The notes beneath the pieces are model-generated. The model worked only from the letters and a program-made list of their open reading frames with translations, made no database searches and was not told the DNA's origin. 64,000 nt of DNA from Lithodes maja (taxonomy: Eukaryota > Arthropoda > Malacostraca > Decapoda > Lithodidae): positions 1 through 64,000 of the forward strand of contig JBAKBP010003146.1 in the NCBI GenBank assembly GCA_037953745.1. Reading direction: 5' to 3'. The translations under genes were made by a program, and so were the position numbers. This document shows positions 31,652-43,416 of this stretch, piece by piece; position 1 is the first letter of the stretch, and each line of letters starts with the position of its first letter.

Positions 31652-31884
31652 AAAAATCAAGCAACAATTACATGTGCCTTAGGCTTATACAAAGTGAAAG
31701 AAAGGAGAAAGTAAAGTCTCAATCATGATAGTACGGTACAAGTTAATTCCAATTTCGATTACCGGTATATTATCATTATTATTTGTTTTAGATTAAGAGT
31801 TATATCCCGAAGTGACAGTAGTGAGCAAACGACCTACAGTAAATGTTAAATAGACCCGGTATCAAACCAGCGCATTTTCCCTTA

Positions 31885-32185
31885 ACTTTATGGGGAGAAT
31901 GTTGTTATTAATATATTTTGAGTTTCCTTCCTAGACCTCCATCAACCTTAAACAAAATTACCCCACCCCCCACCCCCCTCTTCGAGATAAATTTAAATTA
32001 CTGGCCCTATCGAAGGCCAGGTCCTCCTGAATTGCAGGCTTTCTATCGCTCGCAAGGAAAATATCGACACTTAATGGCACGAAAGATCGTAAAGGACGTA
32101 ACATCACCAAACTAATGGGGCAAATGTATTAAAATCTCAAAAACTAATGGAGGAAAACGTGAAGGAGAAGAAAGGGATCCAGCCC
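31885..32185 (-). mobile_element. MITE-A copy 10, reverse orientation, decayed
   Basis: CTTCCTAGACCTCCATCAAC, CTTTCTATCGCTCGCAAGG and TGGCACGAAAG are the family core in reverse. The terminal inverted repeats are eroded. Confidence 0.75.
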
Positions 32186-32228
32186 CCCCCCCCCCTTTCT
32201 TTAAATAATCTTGTCACCTAATTTGGAA

Positions 32229-32330
32229 AGAAAATGGGGAATGGGCCTGAGTACATACATAGGCTACATACATACATAGTACATGCATACATACATACAT
32301 ACATACATGCATACATACATAATGTTATCA
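32229..32330 (+). mobile_element. RTE-B-like 3' end with ACAT tail
   Basis: AAATGGGGAATGGGCCTGAG matches the last bases of RTE-B (AAATGGGGATTGGGCCTGAG). It is followed by an ACAT-type microsatellite instead of ATAG. This is a minimal 3' insertion, as at 7131-7184. Confidence 0.75.
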
Positions 32331-32399
32331 ATCTTCAGGCTATCTTCCAACACCAACACAAAAGGTCCTATAAATGATGCCAGGTATGATTTGGCCATC

Positions 32400-33190
32400 T
32401 TAAGGGGCAGGTAGTTGCCTTTTGGGGGACCCTTCTCCCTCATGCTTTTTTTTTTTTTTTTTTTTTTCTATATTCCAACTACTCCCTCTCGGGCATAGGC
32501 TGAGAGCCTGTACATTCCACCGCTCAACACGGTGAAGCCCGTGAGGTCTTGTTCCAGTCTGGGGAGTGAGACATGTGAAGCATCCATCATGGCTCGAAGC
32601 AGCTCCATCTCTGAAGCGGCCGGTTGCTTCGCTCAAGTGCTTCACCGTCTCATCCTCCAGACTCAGACCCTCACTCTCAGAACGCCACCAATTGAGCAGT
32701 GAACTCACTAGGCATTGTCCCCCTGTAACATATTTTGAATATGGGAATATTCATACAGTGTTATTTAATCAGGGAACAATGAGGGTATTTTTTTGGCATT
32801 TCGGTGGGCTTTGTGGTAATACACTGATACTAGGTACAGCACAAAGTCATTCCCAATAATATCTTCCCATTGACATATCGGGATTTGAACCCGGGTCCAT
32901 TGGATTACCAATCCAGTGGCATGACCACTCCACCACACCTCCCTTAGCCCCATTCATTTTGAGATTTTAAGACATTCAGCCCCTTAGTTTGGCGATTTAA
33001 ACACCTTTCGCCCCATTTCGTTGTCAATGTTAATACCTTTCATTCAATGTAGGTGTTGTAATTTTAAGAGGAATCGGCCTTCGGCCGCGACATTTTCTAC
33101 CGAAAAATGTACAAATTTATCTTGTAGGGGGTCCAGGGGGTATTTTTCTAAGCTTGATGGAGGTCTAGCGAGGAAACTAAGAAATGAAAC
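32400..33190 (+). mobile_element. MITE-A copy 11, split by SINE-T
   Basis: The left piece (32400-32444) starts TTAAGGGGCAGG and ends CTCCCTCATG. The right piece (32944-about 33190) resumes TTAGCCCCATTCATTTTGAG, which is the next stretch of the family consensus. SINE-T copy 2 fills the gap exactly. Confidence 0.85.
32445..32943 (-). mobile_element. Long tRNA-headed SINE (SINE-T), copy 2
   Basis: Read on the minus strand the head has A box TGGTGGAGTGG, an anticodon region CTGGATTGGTAATCCA (a good stem with loop TTGGTAA, anticodon GGT, threonine-like) and B box GGTTCAAATCC. The body matches copy 1 (for example GCATAGGCTGAGAGCC on the plus strand) and the tail is poly-A (poly-T at 32446-32467). 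It is inserted in MITE-A. Confidence 0.88.
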
Positions 33191-33237
33191 AATAGACCCC
33201 AAAACCAGCCACTAGCACCTTAAACCCCCGAAAAAAA

Positions 33238-34047
33238 GGTCTGCTGCTGCTGCAATACTCCCTTTAGTCTACAATAATAAAAGGTCTGCTGCTGCTGCAA
33301 TACTCCCTTTAGTCTACAATAATAAAAGGTCTGCTGCTGCTGCAATACTCCCTTTAGTCTACAATAATAAAAGGTCTGCTGCTGCTGCAATACTCCCTTT
33401 AGTCTACAATAAGAAAAGGTCTGCTGCTGCTGCAATACTCCCTTTAGTCTACAATAATAAAAGGTCTGCTGCTGCTGCAATACTCCCTTTAGTCTACAAT
33501 AATAAAAGGTCTGCTGCTGCTGCAATACTCCCTTTAGTCTACAATAATAAAAGGTCTGCTGCTGCTGCAATACTCCCTTTAGTCTACAATAAGAAAAGGT
33601 CTGCTGCTGCTGCAATACTCCCTTTAGTCTACAATAATAAAAGGTCTGCTGCTGCTGCAATACTCCCTTTAGTCTACAATAAGAAAAGGTCTGCTGCTGC
33701 TGCAATACTCCCTTTAGTCTACAATAATAAAAGGTCTGCTGCTGCTGCAATACTCCCTTTAGTCTACAATAAGAAAAGGTCTGCTGCTGCTGCAATACTC
33801 CCTTTAGTCTACAATAATAAAAGGTCTGCTGCTGCTGCAATACTCCCTTTAGTCTACAATAAGAAAAGGTCTGCTGCTGCTGCAATACTCCCTTTAGTCT
33901 ACAATAATAAAAGGTCTGCTGCTGCTGCAATACTCCCTTTAGTCTACAATAATAAAAGGTCTGCTGCTGCTGCAATACTCCCTTTAGTCTACAATAATAA
34001 AAGGTCTGCTGCTGCTGCAATACTCCCTTTAGTCTACAATAATAAAA
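33238..34047. repeat. 45-bp minisatellite with CTG runs, 18 units
   Basis: Each unit contains GTCTGCTGCTGCTGCAATA and CTCCCTTTAGTCTACAATAA. Units differ almost only at one position (AATAAT versus AATAAG) and partly alternate, suggesting a 90-bp dimer unit. The minus frame is open as a 15-residue repeat with four glutamines, but this follows from the unit length. Confidence 0.97.
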
Positions 34048-34147
34048 GTGAAAGGAATGCTCCACCTTTTACCCAGTGTTCAGCTGCGCAATGGGTGATA
34101 AATACCGGTAGTTTAACCATGCACCAACTTCGGTCACTCTCAGGTAT

Positions 34148-34168
34148 GGGGGGGGGGGGGGGGGGGGG
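34148..34168 (+). repeat. Poly-G tract (21 bp)
   Basis: An uninterrupted run of G. Confidence 0.95.
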
Positions 34169-34250
34169 CCATTGGGGGATTTGTAAAGCACTCCCTCTAC
34201 GATATGGTTAGAGTGTTGAAGGGCATAGTGGATATTTTTTGGTCTTTAGG

Positions 34251-34581
34251 TTAATTATTTGTTTAGTTTCCTCCCTAGACCTCCATCAATATTAAAAAAA
34301 AAACGCCTCCTAGACCCCTCTTTAAGATAAATGTGTACATTTTTCGGTAGAAAAAGGTCCCGGTCAAAGGCCGATTCCTCTTAAAATTACAGGCTCGCTA
34401 TCGCTCGCCAGGAAAAAATCGACACCTAAATAGCACGAAAGTTCTTAAAATTGACAACGAAATGGGGCGAAAGGTGTTTAAATCGCCAAACTAATGGGCA
34501 GAGCTTCTTAAAATCTGAAAACAAATGGGGCTAAACATGAGGAAGAAGGGGGGACCAGAAAAACGACCCATCTCCCCTTAA
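34251..34581 (-). mobile_element. MITE-A copy 12, reverse orientation
   Basis: It starts near TTAATTATTTGTTTAG and ends ATCTCCCCTTAA. The internal CTCGCTATCGCTCGCCAGG and GGGCTAAACATGAGG match the family. A SINE-S fragment begins immediately after the right TTAA. Confidence 0.85.
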
Positions 34582-34690
34582 GTTCTGCGTGTGGTATCCC
34601 AGGTTCGAGTCCCGGGAGGATCACATGCCTTCCTTAATTTAATATGGGGGTGTTTGGTGTTGGGAGTGATAGTGATTAAATAGATGTTCA
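34582..34690 (+). mobile_element. tRNA-derived SINE (SINE-S), copy 3, 5'-truncated
   Basis: B box GGTTCGAGTCC, then GGGAGGATCACATG and GGGGTGTTTGGTGTTGGGAG. The A-box half is missing at the MITE-A boundary. Confidence 0.8.
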
Positions 34691-34825
34691 GATCAAATCA
34701 GCTGTATATTAATATTTATATCTAGTTGATTTGGTCTAAACACTAATCTAAATGGATTATATGCCTAAAAGAATATCACAAAACCTCACGTAGTTGTACA
34801 TTGCGTAGTATATTATTTAATCAAT

Positions 34826-34843
34826 GGAGAGAGAGAGAGACAG

Positions 34844-34905
<62 letters not shown>
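34826..34905 (+). repeat. GA microsatellite
   Basis: About 40 GA units with two early interruptions (ACAGAGCG). Confidence 0.95.
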
Positions 34906-34908
<3 letters not shown>

Positions 34909-34917
34909 GTACAAAGG

Positions 34918-37017
34918 AGTACAAAGGAAATCAAGCAACAACAGATCTAGTGACCCTTCTAGGCTGCTTGTCCTCCAAAACACTGAGGATCAAGTGTCCA
35001 AACAGTGGTTTAGAGTGGGTAAGGGAACATTGGAAAGGGAACTACTGCCCTAGAACTAATGTCCGTGGCAGGATTAGGAAGTTAGTAGGGGACAGATGGG
35101 TTAGTAACTGAGGGGGGTATACAATAAAGTTATTCATTTACAAACGCAGTCAGTCGCGGGTTTGATGCGAGATATTTGTCTAAGCGGAGTTTAAATGAAT
35201 CAACGGTGCTGCAGTCTATAACGTCTCGGGGAAGCCCATTCCACAAGTTGACAACTCGATTGAAGAAGAAATTCTTAGATTCGTGTGAGTTAAAAGATTT
35301 ACCAATAATTTTGCAACCGTTTCCCCGCGTGTAATTAGATTGGTCGATAGTGAAGTACTTACTACAGTTCATATTGTCGATGCCTTTGATGATTTTGAAC
35401 ACTTGAATTAAGTCGCCTCTTAATCTGCGCTGGGTTAAAGGAAATAGATTTAATTCTCTAAGACGCTCTTCGTATGGTTTGTTCTTTAGGCTAGGTATCA
35501 TTTTGGTAACTCTACGTTGAACTCGTTCTAGCTTGTTTATATCTTTTTGGTAATAAGGGCACCAGGATTGAACGCAGTATTCCAGAAGAGGGCGGACTAA
35601 GGAATTGTAAAGGGTTAGGATAACATCTTTGGATTTATGCTCAAATGACCTGCCTATAAAGCCAATTATTTTGTTTGCCTTCTTAACAACTTCTGAACAT
35701 TGTTGACTCGGTTTTAGGTTACTCGATATTGTTACTCCCAGATCGGTTTCTTTGTTTACATTCTTAAGCTGAGTGCCATTCATCGAATAGTTTGCTTTCT
35801 CATTTAGGTATCCGATATGTAGTACTTTACATTTATCCGCATTGAAACTCATTTGCCAAATTTGGGCCCAACATGACAATTTATCTAGATTGTGTTGCAT
35901 ATCGTCAACTTGTTCTTTTGAGAGAGTACGCTATTTGCAATTTTTGTATCGTCAGCAAATTTCGAGACTGTACAGGTGAGACCCTCATCTATGTCGTTGA
36001 TGTAAATTAGAAAGAGAATTGGTCCAAGTACCGATCCCTGGGGTACCCCACTACTTACATTGGTCCATTTAGATGCCTTACCGTTTATGACTACTCTTTG
36101 CTTTCTGTCGCTGAGCCAATTTTCTATCCATTTCAACACACCGTCTTGTATTCCATGCGCTTTTAGTTTTAGCAGTAATCGTTTGTGGGGAACTTTGTCA
36201 AAGGCCTTTTGAAAATCAAGGTATATAATATCTACAGCTTTACTCTCATCGTAGAGGTTGAAGATATCTGGAAGAAGTCTAAGAGGTTTGTTAAACAGGA
36301 ACGTTTTTTACGAAAGCCGTGTTGAGTATCTTTAAGTAAGTTATTTGCCTCTAAGTGATTTACGAGTCTGTCTCTTATGACCGTTTCTAGCATTTTACAT
36401 ACAATTGAGGTTAAGCTAATTGGACGATAGTTACTGGGTAGGGATTTGCTGCCTTTTTTGAATATCGGTGTTACGTTGGCTAGCTTCCACTGATCAGGCA
36501 TAGTCCCAGACTGCAAGGATTCATTGAATAGCAATGTCAGTGGTTTGGAGAGCTCATCCTTAGCTTCCTTTAGAACTCTAGGTGAGATTGTATCAGGTCC
36601 AGGCGTTTTATTTACCTTGAGTTTATCTAAACAATTCAATACTTCTCTCTCTGTAACGGTGATATTGCTTAGAACATCTGAATTATCAATCTGAATCGGC
36701 GATGGTGTAGGGATATCACTGAGGTCTTCGGTTGTAAAAACTGATGCAAAGAAGGTATTGAGGGCATTACTCATTTGTACTTCGTCTTTGGTGTATTCTC
36801 CATTTTCATCGACTAACGGTCCAACAGTTGAAGTAACTACTTTTTTCTTTCTGATATAACTATAGAATTCTTTCGGGTTTGTTTTACTTTGATTCGCAAC
36901 ATGTAACTCCAGGGTCTTTTTACTTTGCTTAATTAACTTTTTGGCTTTGCGTCGTAGCTCTACAAATTTCACCCGTTCTTCGTCATTTTGTGAGGATTTT
37001 AATCTATCATTAGCAAA
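34918..37017 (-). pseudogene. CR1-a retrotransposon copy 2, 5'-truncated
   Basis: It is highly similar to copy 1 from SFANDRLKSSQNDEERVKF to the C-terminal LASNPRLTAFVNE, including 3' untranslated sequence and a CTTTGTA-type tail. Motif C is the normal FADD here (around 35950) and the final CGA codon is intact. Two frame-changing lesions are visible against copy 1: one missing base at about 36260-36270 (ATATCTGG versus ATATCGTGG) and two extra bases (AG) at about 35922. Its 5' boundary is the start of RTE-B at 37018. Confidence 0.88.
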
Positions 37018-39820
37018 TGATAGTAGAAAATCTGGAGTAGACGAGGGAGTCAGGGGGAAAGAAGGAGTGGCTATTATTGTGAAGGAGGAGTTGAGAGAGT
37101 TTATAAAACAGTGGAAAGAGGTGTCATCAAGGCTAATGTGGGTGAGAATGCGGTTTAAGGGTGAAAGGTGGGTTTTTGTAAGTGCGTATGGACCAGGAAG
37201 TGAAAGAGAGTTAGACGAGGTAGAGGGTTTCTGGGAGGATTTGAGAGATTGTCTACAAGTTGATGAAAATGAAAATGTTATAGTTTTAGGGGACCTAAAT
37301 GCTAGGGTAGGAAATGAGCCTGTTGAGGGAGTCATCGGTAGTTTTGGTGTGGATGGTGTAAACGAGAGTGGAGAAAGACTGAACAATGTATGTGAAGAGT
37401 GTAGATTGAGTGTAGGTAATACGTTCTTCAAAAAAAGGCGTATACACAAGTACACCTGGCATAGACTTGTGAGGGGAGAGATTGTAGAGAGGGCATTGAT
37501 GGATTATGTGCTGGTGACAAGGGAAAGATTGTGTAGACTGCTGGATGTGAATGTGATGAGAGGTGAGGCGGAGGGTATGTCAGATCATTACCTGGTGGAG
37601 GGAAAGCTAAGGGTTAAGAGTTACAGGAGAATGAGAGACAAGCGTGAAGTAAGAGAGGTAATAAAAGTTAGTGAGTTAGAGAAGAGTGAAAAAGAGAGGG
37701 AGTACAAGGAAAGACTAAATGAAAAGTGGATGGAAGTGAGAGAGATGGAAGAGAGAGAAGTAGAGGTTGAATGGCAACAGTTTAAGGAAGGAGTGAAAGC
37801 AAGTGCAGAGGTAGTATGCGGCAAAAGGAAAGTAGGAGGCAGAGGTATCAGGAAGGGAAGCGAGTGGTGGAATGATACGGTGAGAAAGGCAGTTGAGGAG
37901 AAGAGACAGTGTTTTGAGAGGGTTTTACAGGATGGTAGTGTTGAGGTATGGGAGAGGTACAAGGAGAAAAGGAGAGAGGCAAAACGGAAAATTAGAGAAG
38001 CGAAAAAAGATGCAAACGAAAGGTGGGGCCAAAGGCTGAGTGAGAATTTTGAAGAACGAAAGAAGATGTTCTGGAAGGAGGTAAATAAAGTAAGGAAAGG
38101 AGGACAACAGAGGGAAGAGTCAGTGAAAGATGAAAATGGAGAATTACTAGTGGAACCAGTTGAAGTGAGGAAAAGATATGCCGAGTATTTTGAATCTTTG
38201 TTAAATACAAGAGATGGAAGAGAAGCAGTGATTGAAGCAGAGGTGGATGGAGATAGGTTACCCAGGCCACCCAGGTGGCAGGGAATGAATGAAAGGATTG
38301 AGGAAAATGAGGTGAAAGAAGCAGTGAAACAAATGAGAGCAGGAAAAGCAGAAGGTTTGGATGGTATTGCTGTGGAGTGTATAAAGAAGGGTGGAGATGT
38401 GATAATAGATTGGTTGGTGAGACTTTTCAATGTGTGCTTTGTTGTGTCAATGGTACCAATAGACTGGAAGAGTGCATGTATTGTGCCGTTGTACAAGGGG
38501 AAGGGAGATCGGCAGGAGTGTTCAAGTTATAGAGGTATTAGTTTATTGTCAGTGGTTGGAAAGCTGTATGGCAGGGTGTTGATAGAGAGGATAATAAAGT
38601 GTACGGAAGTTGCAATAGGAGAAGAACAGTGCGGTTTTAGGAGGGGAAGAGGGTGCGTGGATCAGATGTTTGCAGTAAGACAGTTATGCGAGAAGTATTT
38701 AGAGAAGCATAAGGAGATATTTTGGGCTTTTATGGACTTGGAAAAAGCGTATGATCGTGTGGACCGTGAAGCAATGTGGAAGGTGTTAAGGATTTATGAA
38801 ATAGGAGGAAATTTGTTAGAAGCAGTTAAGAGTTTTTATGAAGGGAGCAGAGCATGTGTGAGAGTAGGAAATGGTGAGTTGAGTGAATGGTTTGAGGTAA
38901 AGGTAGGTTTGCGACAGGGTTGTGTAATGTTACCATGACTGTTTAATATGTTTATGGATGGTGTGGTGAGGGAGGTGAAAAGGAGAACTATGGGAAGAGG
39001 ATTGGGTTTAGTAGGAAAGAATGGTAGAGATTGGGAGTTGAATCAGTTGCTGTTCGCTGATGACACAGCATTGGTGGCGGATTCTGATGAGAAACTGCAG
39101 CGGGTAGTCAAAGAGTTTGGTGTGGTTTGTGGAAGGAGGAAACTGAAGGTGAACGTCAATAAAAGTAAAGTAATGGTGTGTAATAGGGGAGAGCATAGGG
39201 TGAATCTAGATGTGAGGCTGGATGGGGAAATATTGGAACAAGTAGAGTGTTTAAAATATCTAGGAGGAACGATAAGCAGGAGTGGAGGTATGGAAGTGGA
39301 GGTAAAACAGAGAGTGTGTGAAGGAAGGAAGGTTTTCGGAGCAATGGGAAGTATGTGGAAGACGAGAAATCTCGGAGTGAAAGTAAAAAGTGCACTGTAT
39401 CAAGGAATTGTTGTGCCAACAGTGATGTATGGGGCTGAGACATGGGCTCTGAAGAAAAAGGAGAAAAGAGGGCTGGATGTGATGGAGATGAGCTGCTTGA
39501 GGAGTATGTGTGGAGTTACTCGTAGAGACAGATTGAGGAATGAAGAGATACGTAGGAGAGTGGGGCAGCAGGAACATTTGTCAGCCAGAGTGGACAGAAG
39601 GGTGCTGAGCTGGTATGGTCATGTTGAACGAATGGGAGATGAAAGGCTTACAAAGAGAATATGTGAGTCAGGTACAAGGGGAGATAGAAGGGCAGGAAGA
39701 CCCCCATTGAGATGGAGAGACTGTGTAAGAAAGGCTTTGGATGATAGAGGAATGACGATAGATCAGGCAGGGGAAGTGGTGGTGGACAGGAGTGAATGGA
39801 GAATGCTTGTGAATAGTTGA
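37018..39820 (+). pseudogene. RTE-B endonuclease/reverse transcriptase, one in-frame stop
   Basis: RTE-type proteins pair an APE endonuclease with a reverse transcriptase. Seen in order: VSAYGPGSERELDEVE, VIVLGDLNARVG, ALMDYVLVTRERL and MSDHYLVEGKL (endonuclease C-terminal two-thirds); then AGKAEGLDGIAVE, IVPLYKGKGDRQE, CGFRRGRGCVDQM, motif A FMDLEKAYDRVDREAMW, motif B GLRQGCVM, motif C LLFADDTALVAD; and C-terminal YGAETWALKKKEKRG and WYGHVERMGDERL. The only break within the retained frame is TGA at 38936-38938, where the homologous RTE-A has tryptophan (TGG). Both flanks are in the same frame. The catalytic residues are intact, so this is a very young copy apart from the 5' truncation. Confidence 0.88.
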
Positions 39821-40199
39821 GTGAACACGTGGTCATTTGGAGTAAGGGGTCGGGCGCAAGTTCGACTAGATAATAGTCCATCAGGCGCCTGGCCCGGGGG
39901 GACGATTAATATGAAGGGTGTGCCTGGAAGTGTGGTGGGAGGGCTTGTGGCTTTGGCTCCGCTGCATGTCTGCCTGCCGAGATCGGAACCTCTCCGGGTG
40001 GTCAGGGGCCGGGGGAGTGCTGGAGCGACCTTGGTAACCCTGGTCTCTGGGTCTTCTCCTGGGTGACCTGGATGTGTGTGAGTTTGTGTTTTTTATCTGT
40101 GTTTATTTTTTTTGTTTTATGTTGTTTTTGTGTTTTCCCTGTTCTTGCTCTGTCTTGAGTCGGCTACCCCCAAAATGGGGATTGGGCCTGAGCATATAT

Positions 40200-40236
<37 letters not shown>

Positions 40237-40250
40237 AAGATAGATAGAAA
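37018..40250 (+). mobile_element. RTE-B retrotransposon with ATAG tail
   Basis: It contains the EN-RT frame, about 370 bp of 3' untranslated sequence ending in GGGGATTGGGCCTGAGC, and an ATAG microsatellite tail (40196-40250). It starts within the endonuclease, so it is 5'-truncated, and abuts CR1-a copy 2. Short solo 3' ends of the same family are at 7131 and 32229. Confidence 0.85.
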
Positions 40251-40371
40251 ATCAAATTGACAAAATAAGAAAAGTACTGTACAGTAGCACTTATTCACGC
40301 ATTAGTAAGATCCCCTGAGTAAGGTAAGAGCGAAACAAAATCATTCCATAAGACAGGAATCCTGTAATCGA

Positions 40372-40600
40372 GTTGTTGTTGTTCCCCAGGCTGCCTGGCA
40401 GAACAGCCTCAAGGCCCCGAGCAAGGCCAAGGCCATAACCGAACGCCCCCACAGAACTCTTCCTGCCTACCACAATAAAGCCTGGGTGACCGAAGCCACT
40501 CCATGGCGGGGAGCTGAGTAGGGTGCGGAAACGCCCGGGAAACCAAAGTCCCACCCAGGGCCCTGTGCCCCTCAGCAATTATGAAGAGAAAGTTGAGGAA
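40372..40600 (-). repeat. Interspersed repeat R3, copy 1
   Basis: On the minus strand it starts near CCTCAACTTTCTCTTCATAA and ends in GGGGAACAACAACAAC. It matches 49478-49708 closely. A single frame is conserved between copies (MLRGTGPWVGLWFPGRFRTL, then GNNNN). A terminal AAC repeat suggests a LINE or SINE 3' end. Confidence 0.8.
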
Positions 40601-41135
40601 TTGTTGTTCTGCAGAATATCCACATCTTGCGCCGCACTTTAACCCTCCAGCCCCGGCTACGCATTACATAAATATTCCCCGAAACCCGGGTGTTTTGGCC
40701 GAAAAACGTCTAGGCTAGGCTACCGTATATTTGTTATTCTTACTGCTTCCCGCATTCCCGCGCATCCCCAAGCGTAGCTGTGTTATTTACCTGTAGAATG
40801 GCGTTAAGTAGAGCTCTCTAAGTCAACTGGTTGAGTTGTGATGATGATTTCATTGGAGATAACTTTATGGCAAAAACAGCCACTTTACACTACTTTTCGA
40901 TACTTAACAACAACATACAGGCACACACGAACAAGCGACGCTCTCCTTCTTGTGGCCGGAGATGCGGGGCGTCGGTCCAGCCGGCTGTTGTTTACATGCG
41001 TCGGACCGACGCCTCGCACACGAAGCTCACAGGCTTTCAACCACTGGGCGTTCAAGAGCCCTTCCGGGTACCTGTTATATGCTTTTTTATGGGCGTTCAA
41101 GAGCCCTTCCGTGGTGTAGGGGTTAAGAAACAATT
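40601..41135. other. Spacer with a short direct repeat
   Basis: GGGCGTTCAAGAGCCCTTCCG occurs twice in short form (about 41046 and 41092). No gene is seen. Confidence 0.45.
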
Positions 41136-41876
41136 TATTAGGGACAATACGGTAGGGACCACTAGACTCGCCATATTTTTCTTATTACATACTATACATA
41201 CATAACATTTTAAGACTGAGAGCTCCACGCATACATTCAGTTTCAGTCTCTTGTTCTCATTGCAGTCCGCATGGAGGAATTTCGTTATCGACAACTTGAA
41301 AAAAAAAACGATTTCACCGAAATATAACACCAAAAATAATCAAAGTCCCGAATGTAAACAAAGCATTCCGTCGACTTGACCTTCTCCTTCTTGTTTTGAA
41401 CGATGCGGCAGGCGCGATTCACCCAATAAATGGCTCGAGCGTTACTCACCAAAACAATTGTACGGTTGTATCGGCAACCTGTTTTTGCCCCCTTACAGAT
41501 CAACATATATGAGGATGACAATAAGTCAAGGGGGGGTGAGGGGGGGGCAGCACCCCCCTCAACCCATCCTGTATCCAATTTACTCCACAATTTCCCTTAC
41601 CTACTGTAAAAGAGTGATTCAACAAATAAATGGCACCATTTGACACCGTATCTTCAGATTAATGAATAATGGGTAAGTTAATGCAAATCCTCCACTCAAA
41701 CCATCAAAAACAACAATAAAACACCATAGGCTATTCCTTGAGAAAAATACAGTATAAAGAAAACTTGGTAAATAAGGCTGCTCTAGCTGTCTTGAATGCT
41801 ACCCGAAATTCTTCCATGCGGACTATAATGAGAAAAATATGGCGAGTCTATTGGTCCCTATTTTCCCTAATAGGCT
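41136..41876. repeat. Inverted-repeat element (about 740 bp)
   Basis: The left arm TTATTAGGGACAATA, GGGACCACTAGACTCGCCAT and ATTTTTCTTATTA pairs with the right arm (41805-41876), whose inverse reads CTATTAGGGAAAATA, GGGACCAATAGACTCGCCAT and ATTTTTCTCATTA. GTCCGCATGGA (about 41265) also pairs with TCCATGCGGAC (about 41813). The left arm has TACGGTA where the right arm has TA. The interior is non-coding with a GC-rich palindrome near 41530-41565. Confidence 0.65.
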
Positions 41877-41929
41877 AAATTATTTGCTTACCTTACCTAG
41901 TGATAGTTAAAGAGGCATGGGAGTCAGTG

Positions 41930-42217
41930 CTCATAAAAGGTGCTTCTTCTCTGTCTAACAGTCTCATACCGTTCATATCTATTTTTGCTCATAAATGGTG
42001 CCTCTTCTCTGTCTAACAGTCTCATACCGGTCATATCTATTTTTGCTCATAAATGGTGCCTCTTCTCTGTCTAATAGTCTCATACCGGTCATATCTATTT
42101 TTGCTCATAAATGGTGCCTCTTCTCTGTCTAACAGTCTCATACCGGTCATATCTATTTTTGTTCATAATAGGTGCCTCTTCTCTGTCTAACAGTCTCATA
42201 CCGGTCATATCTATTTT
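41930..42217 (+). repeat. 58-bp tandem repeat, array 1 (5 units)
   Basis: The unit contains CTCATAAATGGTGCCTCTTC, TGTCTAACAGTCTCATACC and GGTCATATCTATTTTTG. The same unit forms array 2 at 44903-45250. Confidence 0.95.
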
Positions 42218-42395
42218 GGTAGCTAATTATGTAGGATTAACAACAACGTGTTTTTCAGGTATTTTTTTGTATATTTTATATTTTGCTTCTGGTGGTTTAG
42301 TTTATTCAAATTATGAGGTTGAATGGGAATTTAACATTGGTAGCATTCAACAAGACTACATCGGCCTAATTTACAATGCCTTTATTTAGTATTGG
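42218..42395 (+). repeat. Duplicated segment after array 1
   Basis: It is nearly identical to 45251-45425 (GTGTTTTTCAGGTATTTTTT, TTGGTAGCATTCAACAAGAC). A predicted 92-residue frame here starts inside the array; no family is recognised, and the second copy differs by indels. Confidence 0.85.
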
Positions 42396-43416
42396 TTCCT
42401 TCGTCAATGACGAAGAGCTTATACTATATATAGGCTGAGATTCCGGGACCCGTTCGGGATTCCCCGGAGTTCTTATCACAACCGTTGCGTATATAGCATA
42501 ATAACAATCCTTGGTTAATACCCATTAAATCTTACCAAGGGCTCGTCATTGAAAATGAATACCACTAGAAATAAAATTTTAAAGAAGAATCTATCATTTC
42601 AAACCTCCCGGTGCCTCAGCCCTCCAGCTGTGCTGTCGTCATGCTTCCCTTGCACGTGATGCCAGATTTTCTAGCGTGTTTATCTGCCTCTTTACGGTTG
42701 TGATCCAGACGAGTCGGACGTGTGCCCCCTTGCTCTGGGCGTCTCAGCGTTTGCCTGGCTTTCTCACTCCTAGTGAGTCCTTGTTATATATTATTTGAGT
42801 TAGGTCCAAACATGAATTGAGTAATCGCCCTGTATGTTTCAGAGGGCCACCATCCACGCCTGTCCACACCGAAAGTATATGGATACCGCTTCGCCATTCT
42901 TAATATTTGTTGTTCGTCGTAGGAAGTGATTACTGTATTGCTATAATAGGCTATATCCTATACAATGCTTGCATTTAATTATTTACTTATCGTAGGCTAT
43001 TATTAATCTTATTCGTGTGCCCTCAGGCTACACGTTGAACTCTAAGGATATTATTAATTCAAGTTTTCTTTGTCGTGAAGTAGCCTACATTATTTCCTGA
43101 AATTCTACTAGTATTAAATTTTCAAAGTCGCTTCACTTTTATAAGTCGCTTCACTTTTATAAGTCGCTTCACTTTTATAAGTCGCTTCACTTTATAGTTT
43201 GCATGCTTCTAGCATTACTTCGAGCTGATAGGTTCTTAGCTAGACTTATTGATTCCCTTATATGTCCCATTCTTGTACCAGTACTTATTTATAAGGACAT
43301 GCTTTGTTCGCCATCTCGGGCAAGTGTCCACGAGGGCGGCCAATAGGCCTAGCTAGCTCGGCTTCCCTCTACTGAATTTTACATGAGAGACCAATTGTTC
43401 TCTTCCTATATGAGTA
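42396..43416. other. Spacer with a 20-bp repeat
   Basis: The only clear feature is AGTCGCTTCACTTTTATA repeated four times at 43128-43192. No gene is recognised. Confidence 0.5.

Noticed and set aside
33220..34065. 281-codon frame of a 15-residue glutamine-containing repeat
   Set aside because: It is an artefact of a 45-bp tandem array. The two variants change an amino acid (Tyr/Ser), and the frame ends where the array ends.
42111..42389. Small hydrophobic protein of 92 codons
   Set aside because: The start lies inside the 58-bp array and the duplicate at 45251 has indels that change the frame.
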